A DNA stretch of 30,128 nucleotides from JANNXY01 sp031409775 (GCA_031409775.1 JANNXY010000020.1:1-30128), one strand, 5' to 3'. Positions 5,473 to 14,212 are shown, numbered from the stretch's first letter. Translations and numbers: made by a program. Notes: generated from the sequence alone by a model not told the origin.

Positions 5473-6797
5473 ATTGGATTATTCATTAATGTTCTATATA
5501 ATCTTACGCGAATATTTTTGTATAAAATAAGAACAATTATACCACAGAAGTAAGAGATGGTTGTTGCCCAAGCCGCACCGTAAATACCATACTTAGGTAT
5601 AAGAAAAAAGTTAAGCCCAACATTGATCACCATAACCAAAAATGTACTCAGAAGTGTGACAAACTGCTTGTCTTCAGCCAACAAGAAGTATTGTGCAACA
5701 TACCAAATAGCGACAGCGACCCCTGCCCAAGAATATATTTGTAGTACTCCAATTGATGCTACAAACTCTGATCCATATAAAATTAATATAATTGGTTTTG
5801 CTAGAACAGTGATTGATCCAGCAATAATAGTTGTAATTACAATTAAAAATAATGTCAGTCTAATAAATCTTTTGCTATAAATATTACCATTTAGAATTTT
5901 TGCACCAAGTAATGCCGGGAACAAAGAGTGTACGATAAATTGTGGAATAAACTGTAGCGCTTCAGCAATCCTTACTCCAGCATCATATAATCCAACAGAT
6001 TTAGTATCCAATAAATGTTTAATAATTACTTGATCAACGCGTGTATAAATAATGATAAACCAAGCAGAAATCATAAGTGGAAATGAACTTAATATGAGAT
6101 ATTTGACTGTATTCCATTTGGCAAACCAACATTTGATAGAACCAATATATTTCTGTCTTATAAAAATAAAGAAAATCATATAGAGAATTTGTTCCAATGT
6201 GACTATCGCAGCTAGATATATTACCCCGCCACCCAACACTACTGTCCCAAGCTTGATAACACTTAGCACCAAAGTTACATACAAGGTAACAATAGCAGGG
6301 TACCTAGACTTAACCTCTGCTTGGAATTCATACGCCACTATATTCCATCCATTGAAAAGGAAAGATAACGACATAATCACTACAAGCCAGAAAGATAAAG
6401 GATCGCTAGTTGAAATATATGCAATGACAAGAACCAATAATGAGGTCAGGGAGCCAGCAACAATTTTAATTGCTATAGAAGAACCAAGTAGCTCATTTTT
6501 ATCTTGAGGTCGCTTTATTAGTTCTCGGTAAAGTACTTGCTCTATACCCAAACTACTAAAAACTGAAAAAAGTGTAATAAGACTTAATGCATAACTAAGC
6601 TCTCCATAACTTGTGGGTCCAAGCAATCTTGTTATATAGGCCGAGACAATTATAGAAACTACCATTCCTATAATACGGGCAAAAAACATCCAACCCAGGT
6701 TTAGAAAATGCCTTTTGAATCCTTCATTCGCTACAAATTTATTAAGTTTATTGAACATGCTTTTTAAATCAATTAATACATTATAAACCCTAGACAT
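5469..6797 (-). CDS. oligosaccharide flippase, Wzx-like (MOP superfamily)
   Basis: This 442-residue, very hydrophobic protein has about 12 predicted membrane segments and belongs to the polysaccharide-transporter part of the MOP superfamily. It starts after a short basic cytoplasmic stretch (GFKRHFLNLGWMFFARIIG). The segment AYITRLLGPTSYGELSYALS (about 53-72) is the typical Wzx signature near the N-terminus: an R.LG...YG pattern between helices 1 and 2. The C-terminal half has the conserved pattern INVGLNFFLIPKYGIYGAAW. It would move lipid-linked oligosaccharide from the inner to the outer face of the membrane. It is the first gene of the leftward unit and has a plausible promoter at 6803-6831. 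Base composition is AT-rich, as in the rest of the cluster. Confidence 0.9.
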   Translation of the reverse strand: MSRVYNVLIDLKSMFNKLNKFVANEGFKRHFLNLGWMFFARIIGMVVSIIVSAYITRLLGPTSYGELSYALSLITLFSVFSSLGIEQVLYRELIKRPQDKNELLGSSIAIKIVAGSLTSLLVLVIAYISTSDPLSFWLVVIMSLSFLFNGWNIVAYEFQAEVKSRYPAIVTLYVTLVLSVIKLGTVVLGGGVIYLAAIVTLEQILYMIFFIFIRQKYIGSIKCWFAKWNTVKYLILSSFPLMISAWFIIIYTRVDQVIIKHLLDTKSVGLYDAGVRIAEALQFIPQFIVHSLFPALLGAKILNGNIYSKRFIRLTLFLIVITTIIAGSITVLAKPIILILYGSEFVASIGVLQIYSWAGVAVAIWYVAQYFLLAEDKQFVTLLSTFLVMVINVGLNFFLIPKYGIYGAAWATTISYFCGIIVLILYKNIRVRLYRTLMNNPI

Positions 6798-6802
6798 AAA
6801 AA

Positions 6803-6831
6803 TGTATAAGATCTCTTTCTCTAATAATCAA
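6803..6831 (-). promoter_or_regulatory. promoter of the flippase unit, leaderless layout
   Basis: Read on the minus strand, TTGATT (6831-6826), a 17-base spacer, then TATACA (6808-6803). Only five A/T bases separate the -10 from the ATG at 6797, so the mRNA would begin at or next to the start codon. Confidence 0.6.
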
Positions 6832-6839
6832 TCTGGGTG

Positions 6840-6845
6840 TATAAT
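6840..6845 (+). promoter_or_regulatory. -10 box of the rightward glycan operon
   Basis: A perfect TATAAT, directly preceded by TG, lies eight bases before the ATG at 6854. A convincing -35 is missing. It faces the flippase promoter in the same 56-bp gap, so the two units are divergent and could be co-regulated. Confidence 0.6.
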
Positions 6846-6853
6846 ACTTCTTT

Positions 6854-7741
6854 ATGAGAGACAAAATTAAGAAAATTCCTTTCGCCAAATTTATTTATTT
6901 TTATCCTATTTATATAAAAAATATAATTCAATGCTGGCAAAAGAAGAAATATATTAAAAAAAATAACCCTTTAGAATTTAACCTTTTAAATAGCGTTCGA
7001 GATCATGTAAAAGAAATTTATAATAAACCACAACTCAACCTAGTAAATAAGGATCAGTACTACAGCGGAAAAAATATACTTGGATACCCTGCTTTGTCTT
7101 ATATCCACAAAGACGACCAACCAATTGGTTGGTCTGGAACAACGATAGACAGAAATGGGAAATCACTCCCGTTTCTACAGATTAAACCCGACATAGTTAC
7201 AAACTTTCCTCTTATTTTCGAAACCTATAAACCAGAATTCATTGTTGATTTCGGAACAGCTTCAGGTGGTTTTGCTATCTTCTCCTTCGAGGCAGCTTCT
7301 AAATACTGCACTCCAAAGGTGCTCACTATTGATATAAGCCCAAATGATGTTAATGATGCAAATGAATTTCATAAGGCGTATGGTTCACAAGAAAAAATCA
7401 AATTTATAGCAGGTAAAAGCAGCCTGGACTACTTGGATGAGGTAAAACAATTCATTTCACAAGCAAAGGAATCACAAAGAATTCTTTTCTCTTTTGACAA
7501 CGACCATACTTATGAGCATACATACAAAGAACTTACACAGTTTGCTCCCCTCCTGCGATCAGGTGATGTCATTCTCATGCAGGATACATGGGACCAAGAC
7601 CTCTATGGACACGAGACATCTCCAATGCTCGCCGTGGAACGTTTCCTTTCGGAAAATAATGATTTCGCTTTAGATGTTGATTTGTTGAAAAAAATGGAAT
7701 TGCCTTGCAATTTTATCTACGGAGTACTATTAAAAAAATAG
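6854..7741 (+). CDS. CmcI-like (cephalosporin hydroxylase family) methyltransferase
   Basis: This 295-residue protein is the first gene of the rightward glycan operon. The SAM-binding motif is VDFGTASGGF (131-140), strand 2 is LTIDIS (157-162), and the pair FSFDNDHTYEH (213-222) and ILMQDTWD (240-247) supplies the Asp/His/Asp metal-ligand pattern seen in CmcI and rhamnosyl O-methyltransferase-like enzymes. The first 45 residues are basic and aromatic (FAKFIYFYPIYIKNI), perhaps a peripheral membrane anchor. It likely O-methylates a sugar of the exported glycan. It ends two bases before the next gene. Family assignment is firm; the substrate is inference from context. Confidence 0.8.
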   Translation: MRDKIKKIPFAKFIYFYPIYIKNIIQCWQKKKYIKKNNPLEFNLLNSVRDHVKEIYNKPQLNLVNKDQYYSGKNILGYPALSYIHKDDQPIGWSGTTIDRNGKSLPFLQIKPDIVTNFPLIFETYKPEFIVDFGTASGGFAIFSFEAASKYCTPKVLTIDISPNDVNDANEFHKAYGSQEKIKFIAGKSSLDYLDEVKQFISQAKESQRILFSFDNDHTYEHTYKELTQFAPLLRSGDVILMQDTWDQDLYGHETSPMLAVERFLSENNDFALDVDLLKKMELPCNFIYGVLLKK

Positions 7742-7742
7742 A

Positions 7743-9431
7743 ATGAATGAAACAGTAAAAAGTACCTACAAGGAAATCGAGTACACCAGAGAAATGACTC
7801 CGTATATGGCGTACTTCCAGGGGTTAGAAGACGTATTGGATTTCACTATTACTGATAGCTTCGCGGACCTTGGCTGCAACAATGGACGCCTAATGGAAGC
7901 ACTTAATGCCAAGTATCCACATATCGAAATGATCGGGTATGACTATTTCGAATGGTCAAAGCAATATGCAGCAAATAGTATAAAGGAATTCGTATATGTA
8001 AGTGACCTCTCTAAGCCTTTTACTTTCAAAAAGCAATACGACATTGTGAACTGTTCAGAAGTTGGTGAACATATTCCAAAGGAAGCGGAGCAGGATTTCA
8101 TCGATAATCTAGTAAATGCTACGAAAGATATTCTTCTTCTCACATGGTCTAATCAAAAAACAGATCATGACGGTCAGCACCTCAACCCACGTCCAAAAGG
8201 TTATATAATCAAAGAACTAGAAAAGCGTGGATTTAGCTACTGGGAAATAGAGAGTCGGAAACTGCGCGCAAACCTATACAATAGACTCGATGGTATTGGA
8301 TACGGTTGGTGGGCAAAGAATATAATGATATTCAAAAGAAAACGGTTTGCCGATATTCATAATTCATATTTCTTTCAGAATATTTCTACTGACAACAGCA
8401 GTCACAAGAAAGTGCTGAGACACAGTAGCCTTACTCCATGGTCTCTTCAGTCACAATTCAGATTTACCACGGGATTGATCCACAGGTTTGCTGATCAGAA
8501 GAAAAGTGTTTCTTTCATCCGAGCAAGCGATGGTGATTACTTATTTCTCAGGGAGATTGCTCGAGGTAGTGCAACACCGGGCAGACGAGCACTCACTGCC
8601 CCATATAGCTCTATAGACATGGCAAAGTATCGATCACTATTCTGGCAAAATGATTTCATAACGCTTAACCTAGAAAAGCACGAACATCGATCATGGATGA
8701 AATTTATCATTGTTGATTTCTGGATGAAAATAGCAACCAAACTTCTGAAGCGAAGCGTGCGTGGAATAGAGAGTCCAAAACTTGCGCTTATTATCGACAA
8801 AATTCTTCATCCCCTCACATGGTTCGGGATATTGCCTAGATTCCATGCGTGGTTATATAGCTATTGGAAGGGTAGAAATTACTACGATAAAACCAAGAGA
8901 GTTATTTCTCATCGCGTCATCTCTAGTGAAGTTCTATATGCACTTGTTGGAACGAAATGGATTTTCAGAAACTTCCCCAACTCTATCGGCATAATCGCAA
9001 GTGAACAGAAACTTGCTGTTATTAGAAAACTGATGGAAAATAAAGAATATCAACAGTATCTTGGTATTGAGAAATTGTCTTCATATATAAGTATCCCACA
9101 AAAGGGTGCCGCGGATGATCTAGACAAGCTAGTAGAGAAAGTTGGTGAACAAGTGAGGTATGCATCTGCCAATGGTACCAAGATCTTCCTCGTGGGTGCA
9201 GGGAGTGCAAAGATAGGACTACTCCCCTTTCTTAGGCATTATAGCAATGCGATATTTATCGACGTAGGAGCAGGGATAGATGCAATAGGTGGAATGATCT
9301 GCCAAGACCGACCATACTTTGCTGAGTGGATAAATTATAAGTTAAAGGATTACGACTACTCCCAGATAGATCTCATGGACCAAGACAACCCTGCGTGGGA
9401 GAGCACAGATTACAAAACTATCGAACTGTAA
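7743..9431 (+). CDS. two-domain protein: SAM methyltransferase plus GT-D-like glycosyltransferase
   Basis: Residues 1 to about 200 form a class I methyltransferase: FADLGCNNGRLMEAL (40-54) is motif I, MIGYDYFEW (63-71) follows, and YDIVNCSEVGEHIPKE (99-114) is the motif-IV region of the Methyltransf_11/23 type. Residues from about 240 to 562 are a second domain. SVSFIRASDGDYLFL (255-269) resembles the 'R-x-G/S-D-G-(E/D)' entry motif of GT-D-fold (DUF1792-type) glycosyltransferases. IFLVGAGSAKIGLLPFLRHY (481-500) followed by IFIDVGAGIDAIGG (504-517) resembles their late nucleotide-sugar region. The methyltransferase call is firm and the GT-D call is moderate. A fused enzyme that both transfers and methylates a sugar would act as a chain-capping or chain-length tool. 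It directly follows the CmcI-like gene, two bases apart. Confidence 0.7.
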   Translation: MNETVKSTYKEIEYTREMTPYMAYFQGLEDVLDFTITDSFADLGCNNGRLMEALNAKYPHIEMIGYDYFEWSKQYAANSIKEFVYVSDLSKPFTFKKQYDIVNCSEVGEHIPKEAEQDFIDNLVNATKDILLLTWSNQKTDHDGQHLNPRPKGYIIKELEKRGFSYWEIESRKLRANLYNRLDGIGYGWWAKNIMIFKRKRFADIHNSYFFQNISTDNSSHKKVLRHSSLTPWSLQSQFRFTTGLIHRFADQKKSVSFIRASDGDYLFLREIARGSATPGRRALTAPYSSIDMAKYRSLFWQNDFITLNLEKHEHRSWMKFIIVDFWMKIATKLLKRSVRGIESPKLALIIDKILHPLTWFGILPRFHAWLYSYWKGRNYYDKTKRVISHRVISSEVLYALVGTKWIFRNFPNSIGIIASEQKLAVIRKLMENKEYQQYLGIEKLSSYISIPQKGAADDLDKLVEKVGEQVRYASANGTKIFLVGAGSAKIGLLPFLRHYSNAIFIDVGAGIDAIGGMICQDRPYFAEWINYKLKDYDYSQIDLMDQDNPAWESTDYKTIEL

Positions 9432-9464
9432 GTTGCTCCTACTTGTATTCAGACCACCACATGC

Positions 9465-9473
9465 TATTATAAT
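9465..9473 (+). promoter_or_regulatory. -10 region before the aminotransferase gene
   Basis: Overlapping hexamers TATTAT (9465-9470) and TATAAT (9468-9473). The first ends six bases before the ATG at 9477, the spacing of a leaderless start. It falls in a 45-bp gap inside the otherwise tight operon. Confidence 0.5.
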
Positions 9474-9476
9474 TCC

Positions 9477-10607
9477 ATGGAATTTATACCACTTTTTCGA
9501 CCATCATACGATGAGAGAGAGCTAAACGCACTCAGAGAACCATTCGAAAAAGGTTGGATAGGACTTGGGCCAAAAACCAAAGAATTTGAAGATAAGTTTG
9601 CACTGTATACCCAAGCGAAGCATTGCTCTATGCTGAACTCAGCAACATCTGCCCTGCATTTAGCATTCAGCCTTTTTAATATCAGGGGCAAAGAAATTAT
9701 CACTACATCATTAACATTTGTCTCTACAAATCATGCCATTCTATATGAAGAGGGTATCCCTGTTTTCTGTGACATCGAACCAGACACACTCAACATAGAT
9801 GCTAGCAAAATCGAAGAATTAATTACTCCAAATACAGCAGGAATAGTCTGTGTAGACTACGGAGGTCATCCCTGTGATATGGACAAGATCAACGAGATTG
9901 TAAAGAAACATAATCTCTTCGTCGTAGAGGATGCAGCACACTCCTGTGGATCCATGTACAAAGGGAAACCGGTTGGTTCGCTCACCGATATTACAAGCTT
10001 CAGCTTCCATGCTGTAAAGAACCTTGCGACCGGTGACGGAGGTGCGCTCACTTTTGACAACGATAAATGGGCTGAGATTCTGAGAAAAAGACGCTGGCTA
10101 GGGATCAACAAAAGCACATTCGATAGAACGATCACAGACAAAGGTTATCATTGGTACTACGAAGTAGAAGAACTTGGTTACAAATACCACATGAACGACA
10201 TCAACGCCTCCTTGGGTATTGTTCAACTAGAAAAGCTAGATGGGCACATTGCCCGAAAGAGAGAGATCGCAAAGAGGTACAACGAGGCGTTCAAAGACAT
10301 AACCTGGATCGAAACACCTGTAGAGAAGGATTACGCTACAAGCGCTACCCACAACTATTGCATCAAGGTACCAGCAACAGATCGAGACGCAATCATTTCT
10401 CACATGATGGAAAACAAAGTGACTGCAGGAATGCACTATATCCCAAACCACCTTTACAAGATGTATCAGCCGTACATGAAGGGTAGATCACTTCCTATAA
10501 CAGAATCCGTGTGGAAAAAGATTGTTCTCCTCCCTATGTTCCCAGGACTAACAGACGAACAGGTATCTTATATTATCGATACAGTTAAATCATTTAAGAA
10601 AAATTAA
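9477..10607 (+). CDS. DegT/DnrJ/EryC1/StrS-family sugar aminotransferase
   Basis: This 376-residue PLP-dependent enzyme transfers an amino group, usually from glutamate, to a keto-sugar bound to a nucleotide. The N-terminus IPLFRPSYDERELNAL and GWIGLGPKTKEFEDKFA are family hallmarks. The cofactor residues are visible: EDAAHSCGS (151-159), with Asp152 for the pyridine nitrogen, and SFSFHAVKNLATGDGGAL (174-191), with the Schiff-base Lys at 181. Length is normal. It resembles perosamine/4-amino-sugar synthases, so a 4-amino-4-deoxy sugar is a reasonable product, but the exact sugar cannot be read from sequence. The 4-keto sugar donor must come from enzymes encoded elsewhere. Confidence 0.9.
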   Translation: MEFIPLFRPSYDERELNALREPFEKGWIGLGPKTKEFEDKFALYTQAKHCSMLNSATSALHLAFSLFNIRGKEIITTSLTFVSTNHAILYEEGIPVFCDIEPDTLNIDASKIEELITPNTAGIVCVDYGGHPCDMDKINEIVKKHNLFVVEDAAHSCGSMYKGKPVGSLTDITSFSFHAVKNLATGDGGALTFDNDKWAEILRKRRWLGINKSTFDRTITDKGYHWYYEVEELGYKYHMNDINASLGIVQLEKLDGHIARKREIAKRYNEAFKDITWIETPVEKDYATSATHNYCIKVPATDRDAIISHMMENKVTAGMHYIPNHLYKMYQPYMKGRSLPITESVWKKIVLLPMFPGLTDEQVSYIIDTVKSFKKN

Positions 10608-10611
10608 TATT

Positions 10612-11331
10612 ATGCCCAAAATACTCTTTGTGTGTTTAGGTGCATACAAGATTGAATCATATAAGAATGAGCAGAACTTCGACAGACAGTCTCTGTATTC
10701 TATCGCCCTAAGTCAACTACTCGAGATCGCAAAGGATGAGAAGGACAGAAATCATTCACAAATAGACTTGGTCGTCATAGACAACACAACTTCAAATCCG
10801 AATGAGCTAATCCATGAGTTAGCTAATCAATTCACCGATCCACACATAAAAGATGTGATGCTAATAAACAACAATGCATACAGAATGAAAAGCAAAGGTG
10901 CTGGAGAATATCTGATGTGTAGAGCGGTTATAGATAAACATAGTGAAATCATTGAAAGCTATGACTGGATCGTCTACTATACACTTCGTCAGATAATAAC
11001 TTCGCCCATTATTATAGACACTATCGCAAATGAATTTAAAAACAGTTCGAACTCATCAATTATCGTTGGTAACCCAACCTACCTGTTCAGCTCTGGTAAA
11101 AGACTTCCTTCTGCCCCAGGAAACTACTGTGACATGATATTTGCAATGAGACCCAAAGAGTTCATTGGGTATATAGCTAGTATGACTCCAGGCGAATTGG
11201 CTGCCAAAAATATAAGTAGCGAACAAAATCTATTTAACTATGTAAACTTTAGTGGAAAAAATAAAATTGAGTTAGATAGACTAGGTGTAATGAGGCATGA
11301 TTACGCCATTAACAAAACACAGATCGTATAA
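10612..11331 (+). CDS. unknown protein of the glycan operon, possibly a GT-A-like transferase
   Basis: I do not recognise this 239-residue protein with certainty. It starts PKILFVCLGAYK, an N-terminal strand-loop, and has KGAGEYLMCRAVIDKHSEII (about 99-118), then YDWIVYYTLRQIITSP and later SEQNLFNYVN. In several poorly described glycosyltransferases, a 'GAGE/KGAGE' helix is followed by 'YDWI.K.TGR' and a late 'SEQ' motif, so a nucleotide-sugar transferase-like fold is possible. The canonical DxD is not obvious. It begins five bases after the aminotransferase gene, so it belongs to the same transcript and most likely to the same pathway. Confidence 0.5.
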   Translation: MPKILFVCLGAYKIESYKNEQNFDRQSLYSIALSQLLEIAKDEKDRNHSQIDLVVIDNTTSNPNELIHELANQFTDPHIKDVMLINNNAYRMKSKGAGEYLMCRAVIDKHSEIIESYDWIVYYTLRQIITSPIIIDTIANEFKNSSNSSIIVGNPTYLFSSGKRLPSAPGNYCDMIFAMRPKEFIGYIASMTPGELAAKNISSEQNLFNYVNFSGKNKIELDRLGVMRHDYAINKTQIV

Positions 11332-11333
11332 AT

Positions 11334-11339
11334 TATAAT
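11334..11339 (+). promoter_or_regulatory. -10 box before the 148-residue unknown gene
   Basis: A perfect TATAAT ends seven bases before the ATG at 11347, exactly the spacing for a leaderless mRNA. No clear -35 is present. Confidence 0.5.
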
Positions 11340-11346
11340 CACTCAC

Positions 11347-11793
11347 ATGGAACAAACACTTTCACTTAACCTAAAGGAAATAGATTCAGAATTCAGAGAA
11401 TATAATTCCAGAACCTTTACCACTGATACCGATATTTCTAGAATATTTAACATGTCGGTATATCCTACTTTTAAATATTACATAGGCAAAGTAACACTTA
11501 TAAACCAACCCGCAAGCAACCAAGACAGAACAAGACTACTAACAATCAAAACAGTTAGTAGTGCCATACAAGCGAAAGTTAGAAATCTTTTCACAAGAAA
11601 CAGCAACGTACTTTATATTCCTGAAAGAGAAGCGAAACACGAAATAGAACCAACTTGGAAGGATATACAAAATGCCAGGAATTTGCGAAACTACTCTGCA
11701 GTTGAGCTAGATATAAGAAATTGGTCAAAGATCGTCTATGCTTATCGTATATTCACAAGTTACAAAATATCTGTTTTCGAACGTGAAAAATAA
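11347..11793 (+). CDS. hypothetical protein, 148 residues
   Basis: I do not recognise this protein. It is soluble, rather polar, with an N-terminal EQTLSLNLKEIDSEFREYN and a C-terminal basic and aromatic segment, IRNWSKIVYAYRIFTSYKI. It has no signal peptide or clear membrane segment. The reading frame is open and has codon use like its neighbours. It sits in the glycan operon between the possible transferase and the epimerase, with a TATAAT-type box before it and another after it, so it could be transcribed separately. A truncated enzyme or a small accessory protein are both possible. Confidence 0.55.
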   Translation: MEQTLSLNLKEIDSEFREYNSRTFTTDTDISRIFNMSVYPTFKYYIGKVTLINQPASNQDRTRLLTIKTVSSAIQAKVRNLFTRNSNVLYIPEREAKHEIEPTWKDIQNARNLRNYSAVELDIRNWSKIVYAYRIFTSYKISVFEREK

Positions 11794-11804
11794 GTCGTTT
11801 GTGA

Positions 11805-11810
11805 TATAAT
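11805..11810 (+). promoter_or_regulatory. -10 box before the RmlC-like gene
   Basis: A perfect TATAAT ends ten bases before the ATG at 11821, in a 27-bp gap; the expected leader is only a few bases. Confidence 0.5.
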
Positions 11811-11820
11811 CACTGTAAAT

Positions 11821-12351
11821 ATGGCATTCAAGGTAACAAAAATGGAAATTCCTGAGGTATTACTTGTCAAATCAGACAAGTTCTATGATGACAGGGGGTA
11901 TTTTATGGAATTATCAAAGCTCAGTGAATTCAAAGAGATCAGCCTGCCAGACCACTTTCCACAATATAACTTGTCATATTCTAAGAAAGATGTCATCAGG
12001 GGCCTACACTACCAAATAGGAGATAAGGCCCAGGGCAAACTCGTATACCTGGTTAGTGGAAACGTCAGGGATGTTTTTGTCGATGTGAGACCACTATCCC
12101 CTACTTATAGAAAGATGATGTGGATCGATCTAGCTGGAGAAGACAATACTTTTATTTATATTCCTCCGGGCTTCGCTCATGGTTTCTCGGTATTCTCAAA
12201 CGAGGCATACTTTCTGTATGCCTGTACAAAAGAATACGACAAATCTACCGAAGGCGGGGTAAATTATAATGACCCTACTCTGAATATTGATTGGGGAGTA
12301 TCTAGTCCTATAGTTTCAAAAAAAGATAGGGAGCTACCATTCCTAAACTGA
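11821..12351 (+). CDS. rfbC: dTDP-4-dehydrorhamnose 3,5-epimerase family protein (RmlC-like)
   Basis: This 176-residue cupin-fold epimerase inverts carbons of a dTDP-4-keto-6-deoxy sugar. Its active-site set is visible: the family signature RGLHYQ (60-65) with the base His63, Lys73 (QGKLVYLVSG), Tyr133 and Asp169, the partner of His63. FYDDRGYFME (21-30) and YIPPGFAHGFSV (113-124) are further hallmarks. Length is normal. RmlA, RmlB and RmlD are not in this window, so it may complete L-rhamnose synthesis with genes elsewhere, or may be a 3-epimerase feeding another deoxysugar. The gene symbol is by family; the exact product is not proven. Confidence 0.88.
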   Translation: MAFKVTKMEIPEVLLVKSDKFYDDRGYFMELSKLSEFKEISLPDHFPQYNLSYSKKDVIRGLHYQIGDKAQGKLVYLVSGNVRDVFVDVRPLSPTYRKMMWIDLAGEDNTFIYIPPGFAHGFSVFSNEAYFLYACTKEYDKSTEGGVNYNDPTLNIDWGVSSPIVSKKDRELPFLN

Positions 12352-12353
12352 AT

Positions 12354-13289
12354 ATGAAAACACCATTTTTTAGCGTGATTATCCCGGCATATAACAGCGA
12401 GAATTTCATCGAGCGAACTATTAGAAGTGTACTGTCCCAGACGTACGATCAATTCGAATTAATCATCGTTGACGACGGCTCCAGCGACAATACAGCCAAA
12501 ATTCTGAGTAAATTTAGCTCTACCGATGCCAGGATCAGAATTATAACAACACCAAACTCCGGTGGCCCAACAACACCCACAAACATTGGGATAAATTTAT
12601 CTAATGGTGAATACATAACATTTTTAGACCATGACGATGTTTGGAAACCTCACAAATTAGAAAGACTTTTAGAATTTATAGAAGACAATGCGTCTATTGG
12701 ATTCATAGCATCTAATGTTGAACATTACAATGAAAAAACAAAAAATACCACACTTTCCGATCTTCGCCTTGTAAACGGAAATTTGCCCAAAAGCGATGTC
12801 TTAGCAGGAAATTACTTCAATACATTTAGTATGCTGACGATAAAGCGTTCTGTTCTAGAAAGGGTGGGTTCATTAGATACTAGTCTTAGAATGTTTGCCG
12901 ACTTTGACCTGGTCACCAGAATGATTACGCACGATATACCCTACCAATTCTTACCAGATATTCTAGTAACCTACTATATTCATGACTCGAACACATCAAA
13001 ACTTAGTACATCTGCATACGAAAGGGCTAAAGATTTGAAAAAGATTATTGAAAAATATCAAAAAACATACAAAAAGTTCCCCGATGCGCAAAGCAATGTA
13101 TTACATGCTATAGCCAGACTACATTTGTACCTAGAAGACCGAAAACAAGCAGTGTATTATTTCAAAATGGCGATAAAATCTCACCCCAGAAAAATGAGCA
13201 ACTACATACGACTGTTTGCAGCATATTTTGGGAATAATCCATATTCTAAAATTAAAACCTTGCGAGAAAAAGCTTTTAGAAAACTATAA
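12354..13289 (+). CDS. glycosyltransferase family 2
   Basis: This 311-residue inverting GT-A enzyme adds a sugar to the growing lipid-linked glycan on the cytoplasmic face. The nucleotide-binding start is FFSVIIPAYNSENFIERTI (5-23), the first aspartate motif is VDDGSSDNT (39-47), and the DxD metal motif is FLDHDDVW (90-97). The C-terminal region carries a tetratricopeptide-like helical stretch (about 225-275) that may be an add-on. It begins two bases after the epimerase gene, so the two are co-translated or nearly so. The donor and acceptor sugars are unknown. Confidence 0.9.
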   Translation: MKTPFFSVIIPAYNSENFIERTIRSVLSQTYDQFELIIVDDGSSDNTAKILSKFSSTDARIRIITTPNSGGPTTPTNIGINLSNGEYITFLDHDDVWKPHKLERLLEFIEDNASIGFIASNVEHYNEKTKNTTLSDLRLVNGNLPKSDVLAGNYFNTFSMLTIKRSVLERVGSLDTSLRMFADFDLVTRMITHDIPYQFLPDILVTYYIHDSNTSKLSTSAYERAKDLKKIIEKYQKTYKKFPDAQSNVLHAIARLHLYLEDRKQAVYYFKMAIKSHPRKMSNYIRLFAAYFGNNPYSKIKTLREKAFRKL

Positions 13290-13291
13290 TA

Positions 13292-14212
13292 ATGCACATC
13301 ATACTAACCCACACACCCTCCATATTCTCGAAATCTAGATTAAAAGATTTTGCAAAAAAACTTCTCGGGAAAACACGTGGGCCTGATGCTGTTCTACAGA
13401 GTTTAACTAGGGGGCTAGATTCTATTTCTTTTCCCTACAAGATAAATCAGGCAATTAAACCAGGTGACACTGTGCATGTAATTAGAGGTATTGATGCTCT
13501 CAAGTATGGAATTAAACTGAAATCCGATGGGATTATAGACAAACTAGTCGTAGGGCCAAATCTGGTTGTTATACCGACCGAACATAACTCTATACTTACA
13601 TCTCCGGAAATAGACTCCATACTAATCCCTTCGGTATGGACCAAAGAATTTTATACCAAACTTCTCCCGGAAGTAGCACACAAGATCCATATCTGGCCTG
13701 CTGGTGTGAAAATCCCACCAATTGATACAATCATCACAAAAAGGGATACGAAATGTCTAATCTTTAAAAAGAAGGTTCCAGATAAACTATATAATTCAGT
13801 GTGTTGTGAGCTATCAAGGAAAAATATTGCTTTCACAACACTCATATACGGTAATTTCAATCATTCGGAATATTTCGAAGCGCTCAGATCAGCACGGTTT
13901 ATGATATACCTACAAGAAGTAGAGAGTCAGGGTTTAGCCATACAAGAAGCTTGGGCAAATAATGTACCGACCCTGGTTTGGAATAGTGGATCGTTTCAGT
14001 ACTACACAGGAGATATTGTGTGCGGCAATATCTCTGCACCGTACCTTACAGATAAGGCTGGAATATTATTCAATAGCACAGATGATTTTCCTACCCAGCT
14101 GGAATATATGTTATCGCACTTATCCGAATTTGCCCCCAAGGAGTACTGCGAGAAAAATCTTTCTGATACTGCATCTACTCAAATTTATGTTAAAATACTA
14201 CAAACTAAATAA
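13292..14212 (+). CDS. GT-B glycosyltransferase, GT4-like
   Basis: This 306-residue retaining-type enzyme has the two-Rossmann GT-B layout. The N-domain starts MHIILTHTP and includes a loop with IPSVWTKEFYTKLLPEVAHK (112-131) and IWPAGV (134-139), as in GT4 enzymes before the linker. The C-domain has the E-x7-E motif EVESQGLAIQEAW (209-221) with Glu211 and Glu219, which binds the donor sugar nucleotide. The protein is somewhat shorter than usual for GT4, with a compact N-domain. It starts two bases after the GT2 gene and is followed by the FkbM gene six bases later. Confidence 0.78.
   Translation: MHIILTHTPSIFSKSRLKDFAKKLLGKTRGPDAVLQSLTRGLDSISFPYKINQAIKPGDTVHVIRGIDALKYGIKLKSDGIIDKLVVGPNLVVIPTEHNSILTSPEIDSILIPSVWTKEFYTKLLPEVAHKIHIWPAGVKIPPIDTIITKRDTKCLIFKKKVPDKLYNSVCCELSRKNIAFTTLIYGNFNHSEYFEALRSARFMIYLQEVESQGLAIQEAWANNVPTLVWNSGSFQYYTGDIVCGNISAPYLTDKAGILFNSTDDFPTQLEYMLSHLSEFAPKEYCEKNLSDTASTQIYVKILQTK

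Noticed and set aside
11440..11460. TTTCTAG near 11448 as a further copy of the array box
   Set aside because: It lies in the coding sequence of the 148-residue gene and has no flanking arms with a 29-nt spacer.
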